33,351 nt of DNA, from the NCBI GenBank assembly GCA_033064195.1, contig JARBJD010000563.1, positions 1 through 33,351 of the forward strand, read 5' to 3'. The stretch is from Blattamonas nauphoetae. Taxonomy: Eukaryota; Preaxostyla; Oxymonadida. The position numbers were made by a program, and so were the translations under genes. Below, piece by piece: positions 19,792 to 30,612 of this stretch (the first letter of the stretch is position 1; every line of letters begins with the position of its first letter). The notes beneath the pieces are model-generated. The model ran no database searches, was not told where the DNA came from, and saw only the letters and a program-made list of their open reading frames with translations.

Positions 19792-20134
19792 GGATTCATG
19801 AGGTTTTCAGTTGTTCCCGTTTGAGAGTGATTTAAGATCTCGTATGTGCAGTCTTTGAGTATGGGACAGATTTAGGACTGGTCTTAATTCCTCGAGAAAT
19901 GAACACATTTGACACAATAACGAATTTATGTCAATTGTCTGACGAAAGATCATCGAGAATTGGGAACGAATTGAGGTTCAGCTCGTTTGAAATCACGGAA
20001 AACTTGGGAATGAACTATTGATGGCTTCGATGTGTCAAATCCGAGAATTCCACTGAATTTCTCGAAAGTAGTCCAGCAGGTATTATGAGTGATGCCTACA
20101 ATGCGAAGAAGAGCGACGCGACCCACAAGAGTTC
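19792..20134. promoter_or_regulatory. Divergent intergenic region
   Basis: About 340 bp between two divergently read helical-repeat genes, so it should hold both promoters. It is AT-moderate, with no TATA-like box or motif I can defend. Confidence 0.3.
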
Positions 20135-21250
20135 ATGTCTTATGGTTTGGATCGAAAATTGTTCACTTCCTTCATCTCTATGACGACCAGTTCGACTTCT
20201 AGTCAACCCAATTCGATCTGGTCTTTTATCCAAGCTTACCATGACGACAAAACTCCCTTGTTTCTGAGACCATTGCTCCACTTCAGATCCTTCGAACAAG
20301 AATCGAAAGTGTATTTGTCACTTGTTGACTTCATCAAGGAAGGAAACAATCCAGATAACAAAGCAACCGAAAAAGCATGTGCAATTCTGGAGAATATCAC
20401 GCCTGTTCTGTTTAATGAAGTCACCTCAGAACAGGTTCTGTTCGAACTTGTCCCGACACCAGATGGCTCATGCTCTGGTTTCACCGAGTCAATTGTTCTG
20501 CTCCTCACAAGATCCAACGAGATGATTTCCAGGTCCATCTTACGCCTTCTGGATGGAATGGTGTCCTGCACGAGTCCCGACATCCAATTCGATTTTATAG
20601 CAACAGGAGTCTTCGAACACCTCCCACAAGCATTCTATGAACAGGAACTACATCTCTCCCCTCCTTCAGATTTGTTTTTAATGGCAACTGTGGCAAAGTT
20701 ACTGTCTTGTTCAACTCCATCATCAACCCAAATAATCTGCCGAGACAGACAACTTTCGGTGGATACATTCCAACAGACCTTCCTCGACAAGTTTTTCCGT
20801 CCCATTGAACCCTTTCTGGTGTTCGTATGCAACCAAAGACGGCGAATCGCGGAAGTTGAAAATTCTGAAGCTTTTGACGATTTCCCCAATCTGATTGGGA
20901 CGATCGTTGAATGTTCGCCGTTCATGGAAGAGATGACCCAGTTTTTCCTGACGTCTCCTTTCGCTGTTACCCTTCTTAACTGTCTTCATTTCTACGACAA
21001 CGACAACGTCACATGCATCCTCCTTGAGAAGCTCTCGGAAGGCTTCGGGCAATGGCGGAAGGATAGTTCAGCTGTTCAGAAGCTAGGACAGCATATTGTG
21101 GCCAAACTGCGCGAAGAAGGCCTCACGGACCAGATCGAGCTCCATCACCCAATTGTTGATGCTGGTCCATTCGGGATCCGTATTCCCGGCCTGATTACCC
21201 CCGTGGGTGTACGTCTGATCCGCTATTTAGGTGGAAATACATCATTTTAG
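20135..21250 (+). CDS. Intact 371-residue armadillo-like protein
   Basis: A single-exon open frame from ATG 20135 to TAG 21248-21250, the best preserved member of its family here. The order of blocks is an N-terminal 'VYLSLVDFIKEGNNPDNKAT'; 'LFELVPTPDGSCSGFTESIV' near residue 115; a central helical stretch; 'FFRPIEPFLVFVCNQRRRI' near 230; 'FPNLIGTIVECSPFMEEMTQ' near 250; 'VTLLNCLHFYDND' near 285; and 'LREEGLTDQIE' near 335. This matches a hugely expanded oxymonad family of armadillo-like proteins of unknown role (pattern SLV.lvk.G, Flv.L...R, TLefvlaSP, aLreEGl.D). It has no signal peptide, membrane segment or catalytic motif. Three broken relatives lie at 27060-30530. The 35-residue tail after the EGL block looks unique. 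It converges with the minus-strand gene at 21773. Confidence 0.8.
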   Translation: MSYGLDRKLFTSFISMTTSSTSSQPNSIWSFIQAYHDDKTPLFLRPLLHFRSFEQESKVYLSLVDFIKEGNNPDNKATEKACAILENITPVLFNEVTSEQVLFELVPTPDGSCSGFTESIVLLLTRSNEMISRSILRLLDGMVSCTSPDIQFDFIATGVFEHLPQAFYEQELHLSPPSDLFLMATVAKLLSCSTPSSTQIICRDRQLSVDTFQQTFLDKFFRPIEPFLVFVCNQRRRIAEVENSEAFDDFPNLIGTIVECSPFMEEMTQFFLTSPFAVTLLNCLHFYDNDNVTCILLEKLSEGFGQWRKDSSAVQKLGQHIVAKLREEGLTDQIELHHPIVDAGPFGIRIPGLITPVGVRLIRYLGGNTSF

Positions 21251-21772
21251 AAAGAAAGGATGAGATTAACAAGTCTTGTGTGGGGAGACACTATTTCCAT
21301 TTTCACATCACAATATCTGTTGATTCCAGTGATTCTTCTCACAAATCATATGTTGGAAATAGCTGTCTAAGATTTCACTCCTTCTTCTGCCGGTTTTTGA
21401 TCATGCCCTTCGTTCGCCATTTTTTTGCATCGAACTCGAGTATGTCTGCTGTGCAATCACAAAGTCAACAAATACTCCTCCGATAACTTGATCCTCAAAT
21501 CTTCTCTGGTGCGGATACCGTTCCCTTGACCTACACTCATTTCTTGATGGAACCATCAGATGCGAAGGTCACAATGAAGATAAAAGCGAGAAGAGTCAAC
21601 AAAAATGAGGATTCAGATTCTCCTCTTCACCTCGTGTCTTCTTTAAACCACCCAACATGACGACGTCTGACAAAAATGGATAGTGAATCATCTGACCGAT
21701 GAGATTGGTTCGGATTTCGCCAGGATCCCAGATTGCTTCAAACTTGTCGAATTGAGAACTCTGGACGTGGCG
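21251..21772. other. Convergent intergenic spacer
   Basis: About 520 bp between two convergent genes, with no coding signal. Both 3' ends lie here, but I see no obvious polyadenylation signal that I would call. Confidence 0.45.
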
Positions 21773-24613
21773 TTATACATTGGCTCCTTTCCAGACCTTC
21801 AGAAATGTCATCGAGAACGAGTCAAGGGCGAGATCACTTCTGTCTTCCATCCCATCTGAACTCAGAGCGAGCACAAACTGCCTCATTTGTGGGTTGGACC
21901 GATTCTCACTCAGTCTGAACAAATCGTAGAATCTGGAATGATGTTTCAGCGATGATGGGAAGGTGTCCAGACGGACAAGAGCGATGGAGAGGACGGAGAG
22001 AAGAGAGGAGAGAGGAGGGGTGGAGAGAGTGGATGGAGTGGCTGTGTTGATGAGAGACAGAACGAGAGAGAGGAACGAGTTCAGAAGTTGGGAGTGCTCG
22101 TCCTGCTCAAAACAAAGCTCCGTTCTGTCTGGCGATGAAGGCACGACAATTGTGAGAATTCGAGTGAGGAAGGGAGCGAGTGGAAGGAGTGCGGAAGCGG
22201 AGACGTGTGATACATCAACTGGAAATATCATTTCGAGGAGAGTGAGGAAGAGCTGTTGGGATGTTGCGTGTCTGTTCAAATGATCGAAACCGATCTCAAA
22301 TTGATCGTCGGATGTCAGAATTTGTGAAGAGCACCGTTTCGTCATCTCAACAAGGAAACAAACAAGATTGGATGATTGTTTCGCGACGCCATCAATAAAA
22401 TACTCGTTCAGTCCTTGAAGAAGCTGAGAAAGGGAGATGTAGGAGGTAGTTTGAGAAATGAAAGGAGAGCCTCTTGAAGATGGGATTGAGAGAGCCCGTT
22501 GAGAGAGATAGGTCGGGTCGAGGATGGCAGAGAGAAGGACGGATGCGACGTGGAATGTGAGTGGTTGTTGGGCGGTGGATGATTGGGGACGCTTCCTGCA
22601 AGGAGAAGTGGCTGTGCAGACCGAGAAAGGCGTTGGAGTGTTTCGGGTTCGCTCTTCGATCTGCTGCAGAACGAGCAGGATCGAGCGGAGAAGAGAGAGA
22701 TCGGTTGTCACTGTCAGTGAGATCAGAATGTCAACGAACGGTGATGAGTCGAACGACTCTTTGACCATCAGGAATCGCAACACTTTCAAACACGAATCGA
22801 CAATCTGGACCATCGCTTCATCCTTCCCCAGATCACATCTCTCCTCCACTCCTTCCTCACATCGAGCAACCATCACACGAAGAGTGTTGAAGACAAGATC
22901 CCGCAGAACAAGCCTTCTGTCGACATCAAACACAGTGTACTCGAGATGTGGATTGAGGCACGTGCTGACAGTGTCTCCAATGTGAAACAGGGCTTCTGCG
23001 ACCAACTGGAGATTGTTGAGTCGACCGGCGAACTCGATCACGCGGTCGAGTGCATCTGGATTCGATTTGAAACTGAAGAAGAGATGAGACGATGATCTGA
23101 ATGTGTGAATAGACAAGACGAACAGTGCTTGGACGTCATTCTCCACGTTCATCAGTTCATCCGTCAGATCGGGACAATTGTGAGATGCCACTGCCAGCTG
23201 CGTCACAAGCCTCCATCTCTCCTCGCCCTCAGCTGATTTCAGCCTCTCGACGATCGACTGTTCGAATGATGATTCGAAGATGGAATGATGCTGGACAGTG
23301 TGTGTCTCTGGATCGACGTGTGAGAGGAATTTTGTCAGCGTTCTCATTTCTCTGAGGAGAGTGATGGGAGTGTTGTAGGCATTCACTGTCGCCATCTCCA
23401 CCAAACATTCCACCACTCGAGGGAGGGAGAGGTGGACTTTCTGTTTTTCGGACCAGCATTCCATGTTGAACGACGACAGAAAAAAGGTTTGTGAATCTGT
23501 TCCAAGAAAGGGGAAGAGATGGAGAAAGGTGATGTCTCTTCTCTCCTCCTCTTCGTGAGTCAATTTCTGTCCCCATTGGAAAAAACAGGAAGCGGGAATG
23601 ATTTCCATGTCGGCCAGTGCTGTCAGTACAGGGAGTGCAGACAGTTGGCTGCTGTCGTTCCACACACTTGACTGGCTTGACAATCCGCACAGCTCGGGAG
23701 AGAGAAAGGGGAAGGAGTGAGGGAGTGTTGTGGTCGAGTGAAGCGCGTTCACAAGACAACCAGCGAAAGGAATTACAAGCATTCTCGCGCGATCAATTTT
23801 GTGGTCGGTGAAGGAGATGTCAGAGAGAGACATCAACGCCACACAACGACCTGCTTCAGCACAAATCGACCTGCATGAACCTCTCTTGCCATCTGACTCG
23901 CGCGATTTCTGAGTGTGTCGAGGAGTGAATGCATCGCTGATAGGGAATGTCGTCGGAGTGGCGAAGAGGAGGGCTTCGGTGTGAGGTGTGGACAGGCCAA
24001 ACTGGTTCGAGAAGACAGACACAGCAGCTGTTGACAGCTCGTCGTTCGTGCTCGCAGCTGAGAGAACGAGGAGAGTGAGGAGAAAGTGCGGGAGCAAATT
24101 GAATTGTGCGATGTACTGTGCAATGTCCATCCTTGCTTCTGTCATCGCTTTGAGCAGCACAACGAAATTATCTGTCATTATCCCAAAGTCCAGACAGTGC
24201 GGTTCAGATGGTGAGTCAGACACCACTTCAACGGTGCACAAGGCAGTCCAGAGGGCGATATCTATAATGAATCCAGAGAACATCTCGAAGAGACAGCGGA
24301 AAAAGGGAGGGTTGGTGCTGGCCATGCGGATGAAGGAGCTGGCAGGGTCGGTGAACGAGCGAGGGAGTGGAGGGTGGAGGTGGAATGTTGGGTCGAGGAG
24401 CGGTTCGCTGAGTTTGGTGAAGAGAGGAGACGAAGACTGGCTGAGTGCGGAGATGAGGTTTAGGTGTCGATCGTGACGGAAGGGGAGTGTCGGAGGGAGA
24501 AGAGGAGAGATCGACTGTTTCGAGAAACGAGTCGATGAGGTCGGGATGGGCTGAGGAAGGGACTGTCTATAGTTCATCAGCAGTTTCAACTCTCGTTCAT
24601 CAGCATCCCACAA
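21773..24613 (-). CDS. Large helical-repeat (HEAT/armadillo-like) protein
   Basis: A 946-codon minus-strand frame ending with TAA at 21773-21775. It is rich in Leu/Ser amphipathic helices ('LVSAA'-type, 'RLVLRDLVFNTLRVMVARCE', 'DILISLTVTTDLSLLRSILL', 'SLLSVLSIALVRLDTFPSSL'), consistent with a solenoid scaffold and no active-site motif. A Cys/Lys-rich stretch around residues 250-280 breaks the pattern. The frame is open without ATG at 24613 and continues upstream through 'IEKKWINLTDLQLWDADERE' to about 24700, so 24613 is not the true start. The first coding exon probably lies further upstream on the same strand. The pieces at 24754-26811 have the same style and orientation and may belong to this gene, making it over 5 kb with short introns. 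Confidence is high that it is coding, low on the 5' end and function. Confidence 0.7.
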   Translation of the reverse strand: MWDADERELKLLMNYRQSLPQPIPTSSTRFSKQSISPLLPPTLPFRHDRHLNLISALSQSSSPLFTKLSEPLLDPTFHLHPPLPRSFTDPASSFIRMASTNPPFFRCLFEMFSGFIIDIALWTALCTVEVVSDSPSEPHCLDFGIMTDNFVVLLKAMTEARMDIAQYIAQFNLLPHFLLTLLVLSAASTNDELSTAAVSVFSNQFGLSTPHTEALLFATPTTFPISDAFTPRHTQKSRESDGKRGSCRSICAEAGRCVALMSLSDISFTDHKIDRARMLVIPFAGCLVNALHSTTTLPHSFPFLSPELCGLSSQSSVWNDSSQLSALPVLTALADMEIIPASCFFQWGQKLTHEEEERRDITFLHLFPFLGTDSQTFFLSSFNMECWSEKQKVHLSLPRVVECLVEMATVNAYNTPITLLREMRTLTKFLSHVDPETHTVQHHSIFESSFEQSIVERLKSAEGEERWRLVTQLAVASHNCPDLTDELMNVENDVQALFVLSIHTFRSSSHLFFSFKSNPDALDRVIEFAGRLNNLQLVAEALFHIGDTVSTCLNPHLEYTVFDVDRRLVLRDLVFNTLRVMVARCEEGVEERCDLGKDEAMVQIVDSCLKVLRFLMVKESFDSSPFVDILISLTVTTDLSLLRSILLVLQQIEERTRNTPTPFSVCTATSPCRKRPQSSTAQQPLTFHVASVLLSAILDPTYLSQRALSIPSSRGSPFISQTTSYISLSQLLQGLNEYFIDGVAKQSSNLVCFLVEMTKRCSSQILTSDDQFEIGFDHLNRHATSQQLFLTLLEMIFPVDVSHVSASALLPLAPFLTRILTIVVPSSPDRTELCFEQDEHSQLLNSFLSLVLSLINTATPSTLSTPPLSSLLSVLSIALVRLDTFPSSLKHHSRFYDLFRLSENRSNPQMRQFVLALSSDGMEDRSDLALDSFSMTFLKVWKGANV

Positions 24614-24639
24614 TTGGAGATCTGTGAGATTTATCCACT

Positions 24640-26811
24640 TCTTTTCGATAAAGATTGAAAAATGACATAAAATGAAGAAGAAGACGGTTTTGAGGTTAGT
24701 ATGTTTGGTTTGAATGATTAGTTCTGTTGAGAAGGTGAAAGAGTTGATGTGGGTTAAAAGAGGAGAAGGATGAGAGGTAAGTCCAGAAAAAAGAGCGATT
24801 TCCAGCAGAAAAAACCGTGCTCAAGAGTGAGAGAAGGAGATAGTGCTCCATGAGGGCAGAAATCACATATCGAGAATGTGATCGTGCGGTCAAGCAATAG
24901 AGATTGAAAAGACTTCAGAAAATCGGAGTGACTGAAGATATCAAGTCGGTGAAGGATTCTGGGGAGGTTGCTTGAACAAAGTGCTGAATATGACAAAGAT
25001 GATCTGAAATGCTGAGAGCCAGAATTGAAAAGAAAGTCGAGACTTAGAAGAAAAAGATGCATACACTCAAGTATCGAGGTAAAAATCAACAATGGTGTAG
25101 AGGATGGACTTCAGGGAGAGGAAAGTTTGAGACTAGTGTTTGATTTTCGAGTTTGAATGAGAGATGAGTTGAGTGACTGTATCCTGTGATGAGTAATATT
25201 GGAATTGTGAAAAAGGATTGATAAAGTGACAAGTCACACACGAACAGTGCTATACTGTCCAAAGACCAGACGATCGTTGAAAAGTCAGAAAGTCACTCAG
25301 TCTGGGATGCTTTTCCCTTAGATATGTTTGGAAATCCACTGAGAGACATGAAAGTTGATTCAGACGAGTTCTTCATAAATGATGAGCACACGTTGAGGAC
25401 CAGATCGGAAAAAAATGAAGCAAAGTTTGAATCATCGTACCAATCCTTCCAATCAGAGACGATACGGTCCAAGAAGACAATGAATCCATCGCTGACAGAT
25501 TTTTTGAGTTCCTGAGGAGAAATCTCAAAGAGCAAGAGCACAGACCTTTCAGAGATTCACGATTTGTTCAGTTCGGCTGAATATCCTCACAGCATCATGC
25601 TGAGAAACCATATGTGTTCACAAAGTTATTTTCGTTGGAGTTCTGTCCGTTAGTTTTGATTGATCCACATCTGTACTTGTCGAAGTCGCAATACCGATTC
25701 TCAAAGCATATGTGATCAGATCTTCCTCGCAGTGCCTTCTAAGAAATATTCGCGCTTTGGTTGATGGATTCCTATCTTTCTATCCCAATTACGATGACTG
25801 ATATGGACATGATGCGAGAAGGAAGATGGTAACCAAATCGGTGTAAAGGAAATTATGGGCCTCTGATGAACTATAGTTGGTATTGCTGATGAACTATAGT
25901 CAGTCCCCTGAGGAAGAGATGAAAGAGTGAGGATGACCAAAACTGCACACCATTCAGAAATGTGGCAGTGTATTGGAGACATTGGGACAGATGATTCATG
26001 GGATGGTTGCCATTGTAGTTTCCATTGAACAGTGACCGATGCGAGAAGAGGTTGATGAATGTAGCGATCCTCTCCACTGGATCCTGAGGAGAGTTGAAAA
26101 ACAATGAGAATGCAAACAGGAATATTTTGAGAGATTTCAATGACCATTTGTAAGGTGTTCAAATCATTGCCAACCCAGGGACGCCAAACTCAATAAACAC
26201 ATAGGCATTCGAAAGGAGGTAAAATTGGTGACGATAGTTTCATACACCTCATCAGCGATACCAAGAACGGAACACGCCATCACTTCATTGCACAGAATGT
26301 CCACAAACGCCGAGAATGAGGATCGACGATTTTGATCGTCGTTTTCGAGATATGGGAGAGGGGTGCAGAGAAAATTGCGGAAAAGAGATGGAAGATCTTC
26401 TGAGAGAGGTTCAATCGAGACCAGGGGAAATATTTCAGAGAGTTGGACAAGTTGAATGAGTCGATCATTGTTGGTCTGATTCGGCTTGATCTGGTGGAGA
26501 ATCGAATGAGAGATTCCCGAAGTGTGGAGGAGAGTGATCACATCTTCATCGGATGACACTGAAACAATCAAGAAAAGAGAAACAGACCGATTCTCGTGAG
26601 CGATCCAACATCGATGTCCTGGATTAGAAGGATGCATGAAAGTGGAGAATATTGAATGCAACGAACAAACTTGACAATCGCGTTGAGTCATAGATGCACC
26701 AAAACGATGAAGGAGATCATTTCGTTGTTCATTGGTCATGTGGTTCAGATTTCCTGACGAGAGGAGATATATCAAAAATGCATGAAAACACACTCTGCAG
26801 AAAAATGACAA
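24640..26811 (-). CDS. Exon-like pieces of a helical-repeat gene (partial model)
   Basis: Several protein-like minus-strand stretches: a 215-codon frame (26811-26164, with 'LIQLVQLSEIFPLVSIEPLS' and 'FSAFVDILCNEVMACSVLGI'), 26160-25871, 25541-25293 and 25092-24754. One intron is well supported: 26117-26084 (34 nt, donor GTTTGC, acceptor CTCCTCAG), joining 'VIEISQNIP' to 'DPVERIATFINLFSHR' in frame. Another of about 49 nt ending just before 'ELKKSVSDGFIVFLDRI' (about 25520) is plausible. Near 26160 the reading passes through three frames without a usable splice signal, so part of this may be decayed. It could be the 5' half of the 21773-24613 gene or a separate degraded paralogue. I could not build a complete model. 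Confidence 0.45.
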
Positions 26812-27059
26812 GAGATTGTTGATACCATTGAGGATCTATCGTGTGCGGGTTTGAGTAAGAAGCGAGAAGTGGATCGAATCGTTTGACAGAGTCAAAATAG
26901 ATCATTTCAGAAGACTGAGAGGAATGCTAGTTGATGTCATCTGCTCAGGACTAACAATAATCCAGGGCTGAAATGATTTGGGAAATAGTTGTGGGCATAC
27001 AGATGAAGATCAGTCCATACTTGAATTCAAGCGTAATGTCCTCTCGAATCAAGTCAACG
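26812..27059. other. Short intergenic stretch, no gene seen
   Basis: About 250 bp of mixed composition without an open frame worth reporting. It separates minus-strand helical-repeat exons from the plus-strand paralogue cluster, so it may hold divergent promoters. Confidence 0.3.
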
Positions 27060-27947
27060 AATTCCGCATTCGAAACTTGGGATGGTCAAATTCCACAATC
27101 AAAACTTGATTCATTGCGTCTTTTGACGATCTTGTGATGATGGTGAAGGAAGGTCGTCATTTGACGAGACCGAGCAGCAGAAGGCAGTTTGTTTATTGAA
27201 GGAAGTCACACCATCCGACCATCATCCAGCCCGAAACATTACCTCCCAGTTACCCACAACAGACGATGATGCCCGTAAAACCCTTCTGGACTCCATTTCG
27301 ATCCTTTGACATGTTCGTCCCGACAAGTTGTTTATGCTGCCATTTCTCTGCTCGATGAATGGATTCGCTGGTTCCCAATTGAGGTCAGATTTTGGTTTGT
27401 GAAAACAGATCAACACATCCATCTTATGAATGTCCTCCAACCACACGCCGTCACTTTCGAGGACAATCACAGCTTCCACAACGCTTTGGTCTCGATCATG
27501 ACACGATTGCTATTCTTCGGGGCAACGGGGGGAATACTTCACCGAAGCAGCGTCATACAGGAATCGACATCCACAATCTGTGAGATTGTTTTCAACAAGG
27601 TGCTCGTTCCATCGCAAACATATCTTCGATTTCTTTGTCAGCAACGAATTTCACATCTTTCTGTGGAATTCGTTGGTCGGATGCTTGATCTTCCGATTCC
27701 ACTCTTTGATGTTGGAGTGTTTTATCCACCGGCCTTCACCATCCTCCTCTCGACATCCATTTTCCACTTCTTCACCCGAAATCTGTTTGAATTCGAAGAT
27801 GAACGTTGGATCGATTATTGGGTCAAGAAACTCCAAAGATTCTCACTGCAATGGAAAGATGAGAATGAAGTCAGACCACGATGGCACGCTTTAATGGGAG
27901 CCCTGAGAACGGAAGGACTCACCGACGGTCTCGAACAAAATGGATGA
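27060..27947 (+). pseudogene. Degraded paralogue of the 371-residue armadillo-like gene, copy A
   Basis: Best read from 'FDDLVMMVKEGRHLTRP' (about 27120), equivalent to the SLV..(I/V)KEG block of the intact gene at 20135. After a frame change it reads 'QVVYAAISLLDEWIRWFPIE' and then a continuous 213-codon frame to TGA 27945-27947. The frame includes 'LVPSQTYLRFLCQQRIS', 'ILLSTSIFHFFTRN', 'WVKKLQRFSLQWKDE' and 'ALRTEGLTDGLEQNG', matching the C-terminal half of the family in order. At least two frame changes in the first 250 bp and no initiating ATG make it a probable pseudogene; a missed micro-intron is possible. Confidence 0.6.
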
Positions 27948-28379
27948 ACAACGCGAATCGGTTTGGTGGAGGATGCGTCCGACGAAACGCGCTGGATCTG
28001 TCGAATCGGAGTGGAGGAATGCTCGTCTCTTCGAAAGCCTGCTCATCTGAAATCCCTGAATTCTTGATGTATCACATCTCAACATTTTCCGACCATTTTC
28101 ACACAGCTCTTTATTAACCAATCAATCTCATGTTTTCTTGTCCTCTTTATTGATTCTTCATTCTCGAATTTTGACGAAGACGATGGAGATTTTTTCCTTC
28201 AAAATCGAAACTAATTGACTAATCTTCCCAGAAACCGATTGAATCAGTGATATATGGAGTGTTTGGGATCCAGTCTCAGATGTACCAATTAATGGGAATT
28301 GATCGCCTCCCTCCAAAACAAAGAATGATCTCCTCTGAAAATGACACTCCTCATGAAAAATTTCCAATCCTTGTTCCCT
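27948..28379. other. Spacer between paralogue copies A and B
   Basis: About 430 bp. The right part may include the eroded N terminus of copy B, but I could not align it with confidence. No other gene is seen. Confidence 0.35.
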
Positions 28380-29260
28380 CTTCCAATCAGCATCTTCACT
28401 GGAGCCAAAGACGATCGATCGAGCTTCATCACTCTTCTTGTCGATGATGGCCTTTATAAAGGACGGTGGGATCTTTGACAATGACACCACAACCCGTGCG
28501 ACAACACTTCTCCGACATATCTCACCATCATTCGGAAATATCTTCAAAGCGGAGCAGATTCTGTTCGAACTTGTTCCGACGAAGGATCGGAGCTGCTGTG
28601 GATTCACCGAGAACATTCTGACTCTCCTGACATGTGGAAACGAGGATCTGGTGAGGGGCACTTGGAATTCTTGAGAGTTCGTATGGAACAGGCTGGACAA
28701 CACTGACACTGGCGATCGTGAAATCCGACATCTTCTGCCTCCTCCAAGAACTCCGAGCGTCGCGGCAGAATTCGACATGGCCGAGGACGAAGTGCACAAA
28801 CTGTTGTTGGACAAAGTGACCAGTCCAATGCAGCCTTTCATCGTGTCCGTGTGCCGCAACAGATATCGCATCCGGGACGCCTACAAATCGTACCATCTGT
28901 CGCAGCTGATTGGCTCTCTCTTCAAAACGCGACGTTCTTCACCCAGACTCTTCGGACGATCCTTTCCTGCCCATCAGCTTGTGTTTTGTGAGCTGTTTGG
29001 CGTTCTTCTCTCACGGCTCTCTTACCTGGCATTTTCTTTACGAGCTCGGTCAGCTGTTTGAGTGGTGGTTGGAGGATGGAACAAGCGAAGACAAAGAGCG
29101 AGGAGATGCTGGTGCGGGATCTGAGAGAGGAGGGTCTGCTTGATTGTGTGAAGGGATGAGGATGACGGATCAATCAGAGTCACGTGGATTCGACATTATC
29201 GATACGTCGAACAGTGTGCTTGATTTGACCGGAGGAAATGTGGCTGAAGTTGACGAGTGA
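28380..29260 (+). pseudogene. Degraded paralogue, copy B, with internal deletion
   Basis: The reading starts in 'MAFIKDGGIFDNDTTTRATT' (28447) and continues 'QILFELVPTKDRSCCGFTEN', closely matching 'VLFELVPTPDGSCSGFTESI' of the intact gene at 20135. It then jumps to 'VHKLLLDKVTSPMQPFIVSV' (28790) and 'LSQLIGSL', in other frames, and ends with 'LREEGLLDCVKG' (about 29120). A tail 'SRGFDIIDTSNSVLDLTGG' runs to TGA 29258-29260. The middle helical block (about 100 residues in the intact gene) is largely missing and there are at least three frame changes. Confidence 0.65.
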
Positions 29261-29499
29261 GAGGGTTGATGATTCGAGACGCGATCCTTCTCCTGCTGTC
29301 ATCCTCTTGGCGACTCAAATTTCTGATTTTGTGAGAGGAACAGACCATCAATGAGAGAATTATCATCATTCTTTGACAAGCTTGCTTACTCTTGATTAAT
29401 AATCATGCTTTCTTGATTTCATGTCGCTCCTGCTTCTTTGACTGATTTCTGTTTTCAGGTGCGGGGAGATCTCGGACTGAGTACCCATAATAAGGATTA
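29261..29499. other. Spacer between copies B and C
   Basis: About 240 bp. It includes a pyrimidine-rich tract ending TTTTCAG (about 29459) that could be an intron acceptor for copy C. An in-frame TAA at 29491 precedes the open frame, so the start of copy C is missing. Confidence 0.35.
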
Positions 29500-30612
29500 G
29501 TGTTTATCTCCGATGATCTCCTCGAATCGTCTCCATTCCTCCAGTGGAATCCAGACGATCCTGTCACAGCTGATTCTGTTGCGCAAGCCTTCCTCTCTCT
29601 TGTTTCAATCGTCAGAGATGGCTTCATCTTTGATGAAGAGCTTGTCAGTCAAGCATCACTGTTGTTTTCTTCGATCAAGCGGAATTTCATATTCAAGTCC
29701 TTCGCCAATAATTTCTTGAAGGCCTTTGGAGAAGGTTCATCACAATACGCCGAAGTGTTTGTGGATTCGATTTCGGTGCTCCTCTCTTCATCCCATCCAT
29801 CTATTTTCAGGGATACCGTGTTCTTCGTTCGCAAATGTCTCAACTCTTTTTCACCATCCAATCGTTTAGCCCTTTTCTCCTCCAAACTCTTTCCCAAAAT
29901 CCTTTCCACACCTCACTTGCGAGATCTTTCTAAGATTTCGGATAAAGACATCCTCAAAATTCTCAACTTTTACGCCTGGCCCCAAACCTTTGATCATGTT
30001 CGATCTCCTTCATCCAATTCCAAAATGAATTCTCGATCAATCGAAGATGTGGAACTGCGTGAAGTATTGATGCCAATTGTTCCATCTCTCGTCCAAATCA
30101 GTCGGAATCGTCGCCTTTCATTGTGGCAGTTTGCCGACCATGAAATATTGCATTTTCTGGGTGTTATTTTCAACGCGAGTATCCGACACCAACCAACAAC
30201 GTCTTTTATTTGTTCTTCTCCTCTCCTAATGGTTTTCCAATCACTTCTTTCCGAAAAAAACGAACGTTCCCATCACCTCTCCATGTGGTTATTGGCCGAC
30301 ATCATCCGCATATGGAAACGAGATGGAGCCGAAACTGCGCACAGACGCCGGATTTTGAAGTTTCACTATAGTCAAGACATTTGCCATCATTTTGCAGATC
30401 TGATGGGGAAGATTCTCGAATGCTCGCTCTTTCTGGGAGAGACGACACATTTCGTGATCTCCTCTTCAGTCGCTCTGTATTTCACTGATTCTCTTCATTT
30501 CTTCGAATCGGACGCCTTGATCAACGACCCTCTTCAGGGTGTAGTGTTTGATTCCAACAATGGCAAATTGACTCTCCAGCTGCTCAGAAGCCAGGGCAAC
30601 AGATTCTGGTGA
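29500..30612 (+). pseudogene. Chimeric paralogue copy C with duplicated module
   Basis: A 370-codon open frame without an N-terminal ATG. Residues 1-285 follow the family order: 'AFLSLVSIVRDGFIFDEELV', 'SISVLLSSSHPSIFRDTVFF', 'LREVLMPIVPSLVQISRNRR', 'TTSFICSSPLLMVFQSLLSE' and 'RRRILK', where the EGL tail should follow. Instead a second copy of the late module appears: 'ICHHFADLMGKILECSLFLG', 'ETTHFVISSSVALYFTDSLH' and 'FFESD', equivalent to 'FPNLIGTIVECSPFMEEMTQ' of the gene at 20135. The last 30 or so residues ('LQGVVFDSNNGKLTLQLLR') belong in style to the beta-helix gene that follows. The frame is therefore a mosaic of two paralogues and a third gene. It is open but probably not a functional family member. 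Confidence 0.6.

Noticed and set aside
28158-28871. 237-codon minus-strand open frame
   Set aside because: It is antisense to copy B of the armadillo-like family, whose plus-strand motifs match the intact gene; the minus reading shows no family signature.
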